A program made the translations under genes and the position numbers. The notes under the pieces are model-generated. The model saw nothing but the letters and a program-made list of their open reading frames with translations. It did no database searches and had not been told where the DNA came from. Below, piece after piece: positions 1 to 9,401 of a stretch of 64,000 nucleotides of DNA (positions are counted from its first letter, which is position 1; the number at the start of each line of letters is the position of its first letter). Source of the DNA: Bog-473 sp963764305. Its GTDB lineage: Bacteria; Actinomycetota; Acidimicrobiia; Acidimicrobiales; RAAP-2. The stretch covers positions 1,060,233-1,124,232 of the forward strand of contig CAVXSD010000010.1 in the NCBI GenBank assembly GCA_963764305.1, in the 5' to 3' direction.

Positions 1-423
1 ACCGTTCGCCTTCAAGGTCACCTCGACGTTGCCACGGGTCGCGTTGGAGTACGGGCACACCTCGTGCGCCGCGGCGACGATCGCAATGGCGCGCGAGGGA
101 TCGGTCACGCCCGGAAGTGAGACATCGAGTCCTACGGCCACATTGAAGCCGCGGTTCTCGGTCGTGATCAGGCTGACCTCAGATTCGATCGAGACGTCTC
201 CGAGGTCCACTCGTTCGCGACGTCCGACGACCCCAAGTGCCCCCTCAAAGCACGCGGCGTAGCCCACGGCGAAGAGCTGTTCGGGGTTGGTGCCTCCGCC
301 CTCGCCGCCCATCTCGACCGGGGTGCGGAGCTGCACATCCAAAGCCCGGTCACCGGTGACCCCGTGTCCCTGCTCCCGGCCACCCGTCACATGAGCCCGA
401 GCGGTGTACAACGTCTTGGCCAT
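1..423 (-). CDS. ohr: Organic hydroperoxide resistance protein Ohr (OsmC family), 3' end missing
   Basis: The minus-strand frame begins with ATG at 423 and stays open to the window edge (141 codons), so only the last few residues are missing. It reads MAKTLYTARAHVTGG at the start, then TNPEQLFAVGYAACFEGAL and EVCPYSNATRGN. These are the Ohr signatures around the two redox cysteines (in AACFE and VCPYS). Ohr enzymes are cytosolic thiol peroxidases that reduce organic and fatty-acid hydroperoxides with dihydrolipoamide as donor. No OhrR regulator is visible here; one could lie outside the window. The identification is firm. Confidence 0.93.
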   Translation of the reverse strand, partial: MAKTLYTARAHVTGGREQGHGVTGDRALDVQLRTPVEMGGEGGGTNPEQLFAVGYAACFEGALGVVGRRERVDLGDVSIESEVSLITTENRGFNVAVGLDVSLPGVTDPSRAIAIVAAAHEVCPYSNATRGNVEVTLKANG

Positions 424-607
424 TACCTGCTCCCTTCGCTGAGCCCCCTACGTCTGCGACGCTACCGGCGCGGCTCTTGGCTACGTCCCGCCGGTGGACT
501 CCGTCATGGCCTCAGCACCCGCATCGGGGTGCAAGACGTTTCGTCCGGGCTCCTAGCATGACTCCATGGTCGTCTCTCGGGCATCTGTGTAGGAAGGGTT
601 GCATCGG

Positions 608-1081
608 ATGTTCTTTCAAGTTTCGGCCCGTTCGCTCCCTGGCAGGGTCGCAACCGGCGCTTTCATACTTCACTCCGGGATTGAGAAATGGAACAGTCCG
701 CGCGCTCAGGCGGAGGGCGTGCACGCCATGGCGGCGGGGGCCTTCCCGTTCCTCAAGTCGATCCCACCCGAACGGTTTCTCAAAGTGTTGGCCGCCGGTG
801 AGGTTCTGACCGGGGCGCTCCTGTTGGCCCCTTTCGTTCCCAATCCTCTGGCCGGTTGCGCCCTCACTGGGTTCTCCGGCTCACTCCTCGCGATGTACGC
901 CAGGACGCCCGCTCTGCGGAAGCCGGGCAGCGTCCGGCCGACCCCCACGGGCATTCCGGTGAACAGGGACGTCTGGATGCTGGGCATCGGCCTCGGGTTG
1001 CTCGCTGACGCTCGGGCCAAGCGGCAGGTGCGGACCGGCGGCGGCGCGTCGTTCTCAGCCGAGAGCAAGGCCCTCCGTTGA
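608..1081 (+). CDS. DoxX-like membrane protein
   Basis: About 157 residues. AGGAAGG at 591-597 sits ten bases before ATG 608, which favours that start over an in-frame TTG at 599. The N-terminus (ARSLPGRVATGAFILHSGIEKW) resembles the first DoxX helix. Later hydrophobic segments (FLKVLAAGEVLTGALLLAPFV, LAGCALTGFSGSLLAMYA, VWMLGIGLGLLAD) give about four membrane helices. DoxX-family proteins are small inner-membrane proteins often linked to redox or thiol stress; no substrate can be assigned. The 3' end overlaps the convergent transporter gene by 27 bases. Confidence 0.75.
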   Translation: MFFQVSARSLPGRVATGAFILHSGIEKWNSPRAQAEGVHAMAAGAFPFLKSIPPERFLKVLAAGEVLTGALLLAPFVPNPLAGCALTGFSGSLLAMYARTPALRKPGSVRPTPTGIPVNRDVWMLGIGLGLLADARAKRQVRTGGGASFSAESKALR

Positions 1082-2704
1082 CTCGGATTGCGGCGGATCG
1101 GGTAGCCGCATCATCCGGAAAGAGTTGAAGAGGCCTACTAGCCCCGCGAACAGCGGGACCAATAGTGCGAAACGTAGAGCGTCGTGTCTCGCTTCGGTGT
1201 TGATGCTGATGATCTCGTCACGCGTCGCCTTGGGCTGTCCGACAAGCTGGTTCGCCAGCTGCGTGTTACTGAGGACCTGTGCGTCGTGCTCCAACACCTG
1301 CGCCACGTGCTGTTGTTCGCCGGACGTGAGCACGGCGCTCTGCGATGCCAGGTGGTTGAACGACAAGGACAGCGTGGCCAACATGATGGCGCCGGCAAAC
1401 GCGAGCCCGAAAGAAAGCCCAAACGACCCGGCTGCGGAATTGACGCCGGCTGCTTCACTGACCCCCTCTTCGGATATCGGTGCCAAAGTGTAATTGTTCA
1501 ACTGGGATACGAGCAGTCCCAGTCCGGAACCGACGATCAGCAGAGGTACGATGAGGTACCAGCCCGAGTCGGCTCGCGGAATGAAGGGGATCAAGACCAG
1601 GACGCCCGCAGACGTCAGAGCGAATCCTGCCCGGATGATCGTGGCCGGGCGTCGGTTTCCCGCCTTCTTGCCTGCGAGGAGAGCCACCGCGAACATACTC
1701 AGCGACAGCGGGGCCATGGAGAGGCCAGCCTGCATCGCGTTGTATTCGAAGACCATCTGAAGGTAGATCGGCAGCGCGATCATCAACCCGCCGAGTGAGA
1801 TCTGCTGCATCATTTGACCGGTAGCACCGAATCTGAAGTGCGGCAGTTTGAACAGCCCGGGATCGACAAGGGCTGGTCTTCCCAGCCGCTTCTGGCGCAC
1901 GATCCAAAACACAAAGCCTGCCATCGCCCCGCTCCCGATGACGAGCAACTCGATCACGGTCTCGCCACCTTCTTGCCACACCAGAATGCCGAGCACGAGT
2001 CCACCCATGCCGATTACCGAGAGGACTGCTCCGACGATATCGATATGTCGTGGACCGGTGTATTGCACATCCTTGACCAAGCGAATCCCAGAAAGAACGA
2101 TCAAGATGATGAGATCCTCGAGAAGGAACGCGATCCGCCATGACAGATACGTCGTGATGAATCCTCCCAAGAGTGGACCGACAGCCGCTGCGATTGCCGC
2201 GGCCGCACCGACCAATGCATACGCCTTGCGTTGCTCCGCCCCTTCGAAGTTCCCGTGGATCAGAGACTGCATCGCGGGAAGGAGCAATGACGCTCCGAGT
2301 CCGCCGACGATGGCCCAGAAGATAATGATGACTGTCAGGCTCTGGGTGAAGGCCATGGCCAGAGCGCCGGCCGCATAGCCCAGCAACCCCAGGACGTAGG
2401 CGCGCTTGCGGCCGATGAGGTCGCCAACCTTGCTCCCGATAAGAATGAACGCCGCCGACACCAAAGCTTCGAGCGCGATGGCGGACTGGACCCCGCTCAC
2501 GGTGGTACCGATGTCGTGGACAACTGCCGAGATCGACACGTTCATGATCGAGGTGTCCACGACCAGCACGAACATCGCCATCGCCAGCAAGATCGCGAGT
2601 CGCGGGTTGCTGTGCCCTACCTCGGGGGCATCCTTCGAGGCTTCCCCGTTGGCACCGTCCCCCCGTCGGTTCTTTCCCTGTGGTGCCACGCTGGCCGGAT
2701 ACAT
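1055..2704 (-). CDS. MFS drug/proton antiporter, DHA2 (14-helix) family
   Basis: About 549 residues from ATG 2704. The frame is open further upstream to a TTG at 2824, but that extension is Arg/Ala-rich and has no clear ribosome site. The first helix (NPRLAILLAMAMFVLVVD) is followed by the DHA2 motif-C-like start TSIMNVSISAV and the cytoplasmic loop motif GSKVGDLIGRKRAYVLG. Many hydrophobic segments follow, and a large hydrophilic loop (about SAVLTSGEQQHVAQVLEHD) precedes the last helix, as in EmrB/QacA-type exporters. It probably exports lipophilic cations or drugs using the proton gradient. No regulator lies next to it. Confidence 0.88.
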   Translation of the reverse strand: MYPASVAPQGKNRRGDGANGEASKDAPEVGHSNPRLAILLAMAMFVLVVDTSIMNVSISAVVHDIGTTVSGVQSAIALEALVSAAFILIGSKVGDLIGRKRAYVLGLLGYAAGALAMAFTQSLTVIIIFWAIVGGLGASLLLPAMQSLIHGNFEGAEQRKAYALVGAAAAIAAAVGPLLGGFITTYLSWRIAFLLEDLIILIVLSGIRLVKDVQYTGPRHIDIVGAVLSVIGMGGLVLGILVWQEGGETVIELLVIGSGAMAGFVFWIVRQKRLGRPALVDPGLFKLPHFRFGATGQMMQQISLGGLMIALPIYLQMVFEYNAMQAGLSMAPLSLSMFAVALLAGKKAGNRRPATIIRAGFALTSAGVLVLIPFIPRADSGWYLIVPLLIVGSGLGLLVSQLNNYTLAPISEEGVSEAAGVNSAAGSFGLSFGLAFAGAIMLATLSLSFNHLASQSAVLTSGEQQHVAQVLEHDAQVLSNTQLANQLVGQPKATRDEIISINTEARHDALRFALLVPLFAGLVGLFNSFRMMRLPDPPQSESTEGLALG

Positions 2705-2997
2705 ACGAGAACAATGGCACGCTGAGAGTGCCGTCGCGGGTTCTTCGGCAGCGGCACGCCGCGCCGCCCGGCGGGCTCGGATCAGCTTGGTTCCCTGGGT
2801 CGCCGGCCCTACGTCAGTCGGCAAGCCGCAGTGGGTTTGAGCCTGTAAATCAAACCGTGACCCGGTTCACGAGGCCTTCTTGATCGCCGGATCGCGCTTT
2901 CTGGGCGGTCATCGAGCGCGAAACCCGCAGGGAAGGTCAAGGTTCTCAAGAAGCATGAGACGCCCACCCGGGTCGGTGGCGGCCTCGGTGGCTGAGC

Positions 2998-4356
2998 TCA
3001 GGAGGGCGGCGCGCCCTTCGCGAGGAGGAAAAGATCGTGCAGACGGACTTCATGCGATTGGCGTTCGAGCGCGATGTCGATGTTGCCCTCAGGAACGAGC
3101 AGACGCAGGCCCTCAGGATGGGAGCGGAAGATCATCGGTGTCTCCAGCTCGAGGGCCTCGCCGTCAATGCCCGCGAACGCCGTGCCGGACCGGGACGTGA
3201 TCTCGAGCGTCTCGCAGATGAACTCGAAGGCATGGCCGCTGCGCGACCCCTGGCCGGCGAGCGCCAGCATCAGGACCTCGGCCGCCTGTGCGCCCGTCGC
3301 GGCCGTGACGGCGAAGACACCGAGCTTTCCCGTGTCGAGACGGAGGCGCTGGGACGTGTCCGGGGAGGCTCCGAGCACGTAGGGGTTGTTCGACACCATG
3401 ATCAGGAACGATCCGTCGACATCGGTGCCATCGGGCGTGGCGAACGACAGATCAAAGGGTTGCTGCGCGTCGCCGAGCAATTCGGGGAGGAGCCGCCTCG
3501 TCGTGGCCGCCTTGGCCTCCCGATAGCCCTCCTGCTGGACGACCGTTGCGTAGACGCCCAGTGAGACGTTGTTGACGAAGAAGCGGTCGTTCACCGTCGC
3601 ATAGTCGACCCGTCGTTCGATGGCATCGCGGAAGGCGTACACGCTCTGGCGCGGGTCGCGGCGATTGAGCCCGAGGTCAAGTGCGAAGTGGTTTCTGGTC
3701 CCTGCGGCCACGCACACGAAGGGGAGATCATGCTCCACGGCGATGGAAGCCACCAGTGCCTGCGAACCGTCTCCGCCAGCCATCCCGAGGCAATCCGCGC
3801 CCCCGGCAATAGCGTCCCGGGCGAGCTGGGCCAGGTCGAGGCCGTGGTCGAGCATCACGGTCTCGACTCCGAGGGAGGTTGCCAACTCCACCAGTCCGAA
3901 CGTCTCGACCTTGCCCCCACCCGACCACGGGTTGCACAACAGGACGGGGTGTGAAGGCCGGGTCGCGTAGTGCGTCCTGCTCGCCGCGGTAGTACGGAGC
4001 CCAGCGGCGAAGGCAGCTCGGGCCGTGGCAATCGCGATCACAAGGAGCCCGACACAGAGAAGCGCGCGGACGAAGGATTGCCAATCTTCGTTCCCGGCTC
4101 CGAGCAATGACGCGACGAGAACGGCCGCACCTGCCACCATCCCGATGATCCCGCACACGCGGCGGATGGCTCGTTTTGTGATCGCCCACCACCCGCCCGC
4201 CACGCCGAGCGCGAGGCCGGCCAGTCCGATGGCGACGTACACCCCATTGCGAACCAGGAAGCCGATCAGGGCCACTGCGAGCAAGACGACCGCCACGAGT
4301 GAGACAAGAGCCAGGACCCGCTGGCGGGAGGCAGGCGTGCGTTTCGTATCAGGCAT
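2998..4356 (-). CDS. Diacylglycerol kinase-like lipid kinase with N-terminal membrane domain
   Basis: 452 residues from ATG 4356. The first ~130 residues hold about four membrane helices (VLALVSLVAVVLLAVALIGFL, VYVAIGLAGLALGVAGGWWA and two more). The catalytic domain follows: VLLCNPWSGGGKVETF near residue 140, the nucleotide motif GMAGGDGSQALVASIA, and VAAGTRNHFALDLGL, which are conserved DAGK_cat blocks. Such enzymes phosphorylate a lipid head group (diacylglycerol, or a sphingoid or polyprenol-type lipid) with ATP at the membrane. The fused membrane domain is larger than in DgkB-type enzymes. Divergent from the SulP gene. Confidence 0.86.
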   Translation of the reverse strand: MPDTKRTPASRQRVLALVSLVAVVLLAVALIGFLVRNGVYVAIGLAGLALGVAGGWWAITKRAIRRVCGIIGMVAGAAVLVASLLGAGNEDWQSFVRALLCVGLLVIAIATARAAFAAGLRTTAASRTHYATRPSHPVLLCNPWSGGGKVETFGLVELATSLGVETVMLDHGLDLAQLARDAIAGGADCLGMAGGDGSQALVASIAVEHDLPFVCVAAGTRNHFALDLGLNRRDPRQSVYAFRDAIERRVDYATVNDRFFVNNVSLGVYATVVQQEGYREAKAATTRRLLPELLGDAQQPFDLSFATPDGTDVDGSFLIMVSNNPYVLGASPDTSQRLRLDTGKLGVFAVTAATGAQAAEVLMLALAGQGSRSGHAFEFICETLEITSRSGTAFAGIDGEALELETPMIFRSHPEGLRLLVPEGNIDIALERQSHEVRLHDLFLLAKGAPPS

Positions 4357-4574
4357 GCTGACCGATCGCGTGCCGACGTGGGCGGGCGACTGCGGATCCC
4401 ATCCTGCTCTCGTTACCTAGACGAGGCATTGCTGAGTTTCCATTGGGGTCTGAGCATCATCGGTGGAGTCCCCTCGTCTTCTACTTGCGGGCATTGTAGG
4501 TTCTGGGTCAACCACGCGGCATGACCGAGGGTCACGTAGGGATCAGGAGCACGGTGAACGAAGGTCCTTCGGGG

Positions 4575-6236
4575 ATGACCAGATGGATACCGGGTCTCAG
4601 GGCCGTTCGGACCTACGACCGGAAATGGGCGCGCTCCGACCTCGTGGCGGGAGTCGTGCTCGCCGCCATCTTGGTACCTCAGGGTTTGGCCTACGCGGAG
4701 TTGGCCGGGCTCCCTCCCGTGACTGGTTTGTACACGTCCATCGGATGCCTCGTTGGGTATGCGGTCTTCGGCCCGTCGCGGATCCTCGTCCTCGGTCCGG
4801 ATTCATCGATCTCGCCCATGATCTTCGCCGCCCTCCTGCCGCTCATCGCCGGCGGAGACGTCCATCGGGCAATTGCGCTGGCCGGGATGCTCGCCGTCAT
4901 CGTCGCCGTCATCGAGATTGGGTTGGGCATCGGGCGGCTGGGTTTCGTGGCCGACCTGTTGTCGAGCGAGGTGCAAGTCGGCTACATGAACGGGCTCGCC
5001 CTCATCATCATCGTCGGCCAATTGCCCAAGCTCTTCGGTTTCTCGACGGACGCCGAGGGATTTGGCGAGGAGATCAAGGCCTTCGTCCTCGGGCTCAACG
5101 AAACCGTCGGGGCGGCGCTCCTGGTCGGCCTCGGGGTGCTTGTCATCTTGTTGGTGCTGCCAAGGTTCACCAGGGTGGTCCCAGCGGTGCTCATTGGCAT
5201 CGTGGTCGCGACCGTCGTCTCTGCGCTCTTCGACCTGCACGCCCACGGAGTCCCGACCGTCGGCACGCTGCCGAAGGGTGTCCCTGCGCCCTCCGTGCCC
5301 TGGACGAAATTCGCTGATGTCGGACCTTTGATGGTTGCGGCCCTGGGCATCACGCTCGTGTCCCTCGCAGACACGATCGCCACCTCCTCGAGTTTCGGTG
5401 CCCGGCGCGGTGAGGAGGTGGATCCGAACCAGGAGATGATCGGCATCGGGGCGGCCAACCTCGCGGCAGGCCTCCTCCAGGGCTTCGCGGTGTCGACCAG
5501 CGGGTCTCGCACCGCTGTCGTCGAGCAAGCGGGGGCAAAGTCCCAGCTCGCGTCGTTGGTGGGGGCCGGCATCGTGGTCTCTCTGCTGCTGTTCTTCAAC
5601 TCACTGCTGGCCGATCTACCCCAGGCCGCCCTGGCCGCCGTCCTCATCGCTGCCGCACTCTCCCTGCTCGACCTGAAGGTCCTGGTCCGCTATTACCGGG
5701 TCCGCAAGAGCGCCCTGGCGCTGTCGGTGGTCGCCAGCCTGGGCGTAGTCGTCCTCGGTGTCCTCCAAGGAATCGTCATTGCCGTGGTCCTCGCCGTTCT
5801 CTTGTTCTTCCGCCGAAGCTGGCAACCCCACGGCGCGGTCTTGGGCCTGGTGGAGTCACTTGGTGGCTGGCACAACGTCAGCCGGTACCCCGAAGCGCGC
5901 CAGATCCCGGGGATCGTGGTCTATCGCTGGGAGGCTCCACTGTTCTTCGCGAACTCCTCGGCCTTCCGGACCCAGGTGCGCCACGTCGTCGCTGAATGCC
6001 AGCCGTCGTGGGTTGTCGTGCAGTGCGAGGCAATGACCGACGTGGATGTGTCGGCCGCCGGGATGCTCGAACAACTCGACCGCGAGCTCAACGCAGCGGG
6101 AATCCACATGGCGTTCGTGGAGATGCGCGCCCGGCTCCAAGAACTCGTGCTTCGCTATGGGCTGTTCGAGACCCTCGACCGTGACCGCTTCTACCCAACA
6201 CTCTCCGCCGCGGTGGCAGCGATCCAGGAAGAGTGA
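4575..6236 (+). CDS. SulP-family anion transporter with C-terminal STAS domain
   Basis: About 553 residues from ATG 4575 (MTRWIPGLRAVRTYDRKWAR); an in-frame ATG at 4521 would add 18 residues. The SulP signature follows at once: DLVAGVVLAAILVPQGLAYA, AGLPPVTGLYTS, then FGPSRILVLGPDSSISPM. About eleven further hydrophobic segments are present, and the sequence NQEMIGIGAANLAAGLLQGF is also typical. The last ~120 residues form a STAS domain, including CEAMTDVDVSAAGMLEQLDREL. These carriers move sulfate, bicarbonate or dicarboxylates across the inner membrane. No carbonic anhydrase or sulfate gene is adjacent, so the substrate is open. Confidence 0.92.
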   Translation: MTRWIPGLRAVRTYDRKWARSDLVAGVVLAAILVPQGLAYAELAGLPPVTGLYTSIGCLVGYAVFGPSRILVLGPDSSISPMIFAALLPLIAGGDVHRAIALAGMLAVIVAVIEIGLGIGRLGFVADLLSSEVQVGYMNGLALIIIVGQLPKLFGFSTDAEGFGEEIKAFVLGLNETVGAALLVGLGVLVILLVLPRFTRVVPAVLIGIVVATVVSALFDLHAHGVPTVGTLPKGVPAPSVPWTKFADVGPLMVAALGITLVSLADTIATSSSFGARRGEEVDPNQEMIGIGAANLAAGLLQGFAVSTSGSRTAVVEQAGAKSQLASLVGAGIVVSLLLFFNSLLADLPQAALAAVLIAAALSLLDLKVLVRYYRVRKSALALSVVASLGVVVLGVLQGIVIAVVLAVLLFFRRSWQPHGAVLGLVESLGGWHNVSRYPEARQIPGIVVYRWEAPLFFANSSAFRTQVRHVVAECQPSWVVVQCEAMTDVDVSAAGMLEQLDRELNAAGIHMAFVEMRARLQELVLRYGLFETLDRDRFYPTLSAAVAAIQEE

Positions 6237-6433
6237 GGAGCGCCCGAAGACCGTGGGGCGAATCTCGGAATCGGTCAGTGAAGATGTAGGCGAACGAGTT
6301 CAGACCCGTCCAGAAGGACATCGAGGACGAGGCAAAGGCCGATTCCAAACGACACGCCGCCTCACACGGGGTTCATTCTCTCGAAATGCCCCAGCCTCCC
6401 AGGCGTGTGATGCCGACCGCCGGCTGGGTTGGG

Positions 6434-6826
6434 TCAGGTCGTGATCTCGTCGCGCGCGCCATGCGCAACGAGGGCATAGACGACGAGAACACCGACGGCG
6501 ATGTAGGTGAGCGACCAGATCGGGTAGTAGGGCATCCACCAGATCGCGCTGATCGCGAGTATCGCACCGGCGACGACGCCTATCCAGCGGCCGATCTGTG
6601 AACGACTCGCGATGAGCGCGAACGCCGTCAGGATGAGGATGACGGCCACGACGAGATAGATCCAGCCGTACGTCTTGAGGCTGTGGCCGAAGATGGCCGC
6701 CTCGAGGTTTGACGGCAAGACACCGTGGTAGCGGAAGGCCCAGATTGCGTCGAAAACACGCATAATGCCGGCCACTCCAAGCACGATGGCCGCAAACAGA
6801 ATCCAACCGTCACCGCGTTGTTCCAT
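6434..6826 (-). CDS. Four-helix membrane protein, DUF7144-like
   Basis: 130 residues from ATG 6826. Four hydrophobic helices alternate with short loops: ILFAAIVLGVAGIMRVFDAIW, YGWIYLVVAVILILTAFALIA, GRWIGVVAGAILAISAIWWM and IWSLTYIAVGVLVVYALVAHG. The pattern IMRVFDAIWAF and the overall size match the actinobacterial DUF7144 family, which has no known function. It is divergent from the DUF6325 gene across a ~400-base gap in which I see no certain promoter. Confidence 0.8.
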   Translation of the reverse strand: MEQRGDGWILFAAIVLGVAGIMRVFDAIWAFRYHGVLPSNLEAAIFGHSLKTYGWIYLVVAVILILTAFALIASRSQIGRWIGVVAGAILAISAIWWMPYYPIWSLTYIAVGVLVVYALVAHGARDEITT

Positions 6827-7222
6827 TTGTCGCCCCCTGTTCGTGAAGATCGTCCGACCTTCGTCAGCGATCGCCTCCGAGGCCAGGCTGCTCGGCTACT
6901 TGGCCTCTTGGCAACCCCAATGCTAGCTGCATTGCTCCCGAATTACATGGATGCGAGATCCGGGCTTCGGTGCTGAAATCGAGAGTCGCCGGCCCGCGAC
7001 CTGACATCCCGGGAGCACGGCCGTCCTGAGCGAGCCGTGCCGTCCGGGGCTGTCGCCACAGCCGGCCTCGAGAACCGTCATACGACCTAGAGCGAAACAC
7101 GGGAACACCAAGCTCCTCTGTGACATACCTGGGGACACAAGGTGAACAACGTGGCGTGGACGGTTTCGATGGGTTATTTTTCCCTTCTTTGAGTGTCAGC
7201 AGTCTCGAAAGGTGGTCGCACG

Positions 7223-7660
7223 ATGGCCGAAGAAACGGGAGTCCTGGGCCCGCTCAGCTATCTCATCGTTGAGTTCCCCGGCAACAAGATGACGGGTGAG
7301 GGTTTCGCCACTCTGGTCGACCTCGTCGACCATGGGGTCATCCGGATCCTCGATCTAATGTTTGTGACCCGGGACTCCGATGGCTCGATACGTGCGCTCG
7401 AGCTCCAGGACATCGACCATGACGGACAGTTCGACCTCGCCATCTTCGCAGGCGCTTCGTCGGGTCTGCTGAGCGAGGGCGACCTCTCTGAGGCCGCGTC
7501 GGTGATCGAACCAGGATCCGCGGCCGGTATCTTGATCTTCGAGAACCGCTGGGCAACGCCCTTCATCCAGGCGCTGCGTCGGGGCGAAGCCCAGCTGGTC
7601 GCGGCCGGATACATCCCGCAGTCCGACATCGTGGCGGCACTCGACGCCGCCGAAGGTTGA
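7223..7660 (+). CDS. DUF6325 family protein
   Basis: 145 residues. GAAAGGTGG at 7207-7215 sits seven bases before ATG 7223, which decides the start over an upstream in-frame GTG at 7193. The protein begins with GPLSYLIVEFPGNKMTGEG, continues with LVDHGVIRILDLMFVTRDSDG, and ends with AAGYIPQSDIVAALDAAEG. This is the layout of the DUF6325/DUF1269-like group of small soluble actinobacterial proteins, often encoded next to SHOCT proteins as here (22 bases to the next gene). Function is unknown; a stress or envelope role is only suggested by such neighbourhoods. Confidence 0.85.
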   Translation: MAEETGVLGPLSYLIVEFPGNKMTGEGFATLVDLVDHGVIRILDLMFVTRDSDGSIRALELQDIDHDGQFDLAIFAGASSGLLSEGDLSEAASVIEPGSAAGILIFENRWATPFIQALRRGEAQLVAAGYIPQSDIVAALDAAEG

Positions 7661-7682
7661 TCGAAAGAGGAAGGACGAGACC

Positions 7683-7952
7683 ATGCCACTTCTCCGAGGT
7701 ATCGCACGAACCGCAGCCATCGCCGGAACGGCCACGGCGGTATCGAATCGTGTCTCACGCCGGCAACAAAATCGGTGGGCGCAACAGAACGAAGAGCAGT
7801 ATGCGCCGCAACCGCAATACGCGCCGCCCCAACAGCCGACGCCCGCTCCCGACCCCATTGCGCAGCTGAAGGACCTTGCCGAGCTCAAGTCTCAAGGCAT
7901 TCTCACCGAGGCCGAGTTCGACGCCCAGAAGGCGAAGATCCTGTCGTCCTGA
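7683..7952 (+). CDS. SHOCT-domain protein
   Basis: 89 residues, 22 bases after the DUF6325 gene and almost certainly cotranscribed; GAGGAAGG lies ahead of ATG 7683. The N-terminus is basic (LLRGIARTAAIAGTATAVSN). The middle is a Gln/Pro/Tyr-rich linker, and the C-terminus is a SHOCT helix-turn (IAQLKDLAELKSQGILTEAE then FDAQKAKIL). SHOCT is a short C-terminal oligomerisation or tethering module. The tail nearly matches that of the SHOCT protein encoded at 8545-8949 on the other strand. Confidence 0.85.
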   Translation: MPLLRGIARTAAIAGTATAVSNRVSRRQQNRWAQQNEEQYAPQPQYAPPQQPTPAPDPIAQLKDLAELKSQGILTEAEFDAQKAKILSS

Positions 7953-8544
7953 ACAGCAGCATGGGACGCAGGCGCTTGGGTCATACCGTTCGGGCAGACC
8001 AGGTCGGCTGTCTCGTCCACGGATAAGCGGAACGGTTGGACGATTTGGAGGTGCGGTGGTCGGCGATCATCCCCACGCTGCCAGCGGCCGCGTCGATGGT
8101 CGCATATGCCGGGATGATCGCAGTTCAGAGCACGGCGGTAGACCTGACCGAGCGCTGCGGCCAGAATGGCGGCGTGGAGACAAGTCGAAGCGCCGGGAAG
8201 GCGCTGTCCAGAGGAGTCGTCGTTGCGCTCGTTCTTGTGAGCTTCCTCCTGGGTCACCAGGTGAGGCACCGTCGGGCGCTGGCCGGGGGGAGGTAGTGGC
8301 AAGGGGGACGTGATGGGGCGTTCGCCGACCCGTGACGTTCGCCTCGGTTGGTCGGTTACCCGGACACCTCGAGCACCCCCGGGGACGGGGCGGTGGCGGT
8401 CTCCCAGCCGATGAGGACTCGGCGGCCGCTCACCGCCCTGACGATTGCCGAAATGCCGACCGCCCGCACCGTGGCGGAGCCTGGCCGATGGAGAATCATC
8501 GACGACCTGTTGGACGCAACGGCGACGCGTCGTCCCCCTCTGCG
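7953..8544. other. 592-base stretch without a supported gene
   Basis: The only candidate is a TTG-started plus frame at 8036-8296. It gives 86 residues with one hydrophobic segment (GVVVALVLVSFLLGH) and a segment resembling a helix (AAASMVAYAGMIAV). It has no convincing ribosome site and no family resemblance, so it is not called as a gene. The rest, between the two SHOCT genes, shows no conserved frame. Confidence 0.5.
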
Positions 8545-8949
8545 TCAGCTGGTCGCCAGGATCTTGGCCTTTTGTGCGTCGAACTCGGCGTCGGTCAGCA
8601 CACCCTGGGACTTGAGTTCGGCCAGCTTGCTCAACTGGGAGGCGACATCGGTTCCCGACGGTCCTGCTGCCTCCTTGACGTACTGGTCGAATTCAGTCTT
8701 CTGTTGGGCTACCTCCTGCAGTTTACGCTCTTGCATCTTTCCGCCCCGGGCGATGAGGTAGACGAACACACCGAGGAACGGGAGAACGATCACGAAAATG
8801 ACCCAGAGAGCCTTGATCCAGCCGCTGAGATCGTGACTCCGGAAGATGTCGATGAAGACGGTGATCAGTATCCAGATCCAAATGAAGAAGAGGAAGAAGT
8901 ACAGCATCGACAAGAACACACCACCCAGCGGGTAGCTATACGCGAGCAT
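8545..8949 (-). CDS. PLDc_N / SHOCT membrane protein
   Basis: 134 residues from ATG 8949, with AGGAGAAAT just upstream on the minus strand. Two membrane helices (LSMLYFFLFFIWIWILITVFI and ALWVIFVIVLPFLGVFVYLIA) flank IDIFRSHDLSGWIKA. This is the PLDc_N (cardiolipin-synthase-like N-terminal) two-helix module without the phospholipase part. A charged region (MQERKLQEVAQQKTEFDQYV) leads to a SHOCT tail (AELKSQGVLTDAEFDAQKAK). Such PLDc_N-SHOCT proteins are common in actinobacteria and of unknown function, probably membrane stress. It lies convergent to the DUF6325/SHOCT pair. Confidence 0.87.
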   Translation of the reverse strand: MLAYSYPLGGVFLSMLYFFLFFIWIWILITVFIDIFRSHDLSGWIKALWVIFVIVLPFLGVFVYLIARGGKMQERKLQEVAQQKTEFDQYVKEAAGPSGTDVASQLSKLAELKSQGVLTDAEFDAQKAKILATS

Positions 8950-9401
8950 CCGATTTCTCCTTTACCTCAGCGAGACCGACAGCATTGGCTACTTCGTCAA
9001 ACTTATCCATTGGAAGGTCGCGTTGGGTGATATGCCGCCATATCGGTAAATGTCGTGCGGGACCGATCGGGGGTACCTGGGAACCCGATGAGACCTCCCT
9101 GCATGCCTGGGGGCGCGTCAGTGCCCCCGGCGGTACCCGGTCTTGCGGCCTCGACGGCTCACAGACGGGCAGGTGCCCACCGGGCGGTCCCGCAGTGTCG
9201 TCACCGCAGACCGTTACCGACGGGAACCCGGATGACGCCCGAGCGGCGCTCCTGACGTGCCAAAAGGCCGCCCTGCAGGGCTCAGCACAGCGATGACGGA
9301 CAAGCGGTTGGGAGGTCGAGAATCGAAGCGCAAAGTCCCACTGGAGAGGTCCGACCTATTCCTTCCTGATTATGGACGGGATCGTGGACAAGTCTGGGAA
9401 A
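8950..9401. other. Gap between the SHOCT gene and the MNT remnant
   Basis: The interval holds the upstream region of the minus-strand SHOCT gene and about 400 bases in which no frame shows recognisable coding sequence. I see no repeats or RNA genes. Confidence 0.5.

Noticed and set aside
8036..8296. 86-codon plus frame with one hydrophobic segment
   Set aside because: TTG start, no ribosome site, no homology recognised and no operon context.
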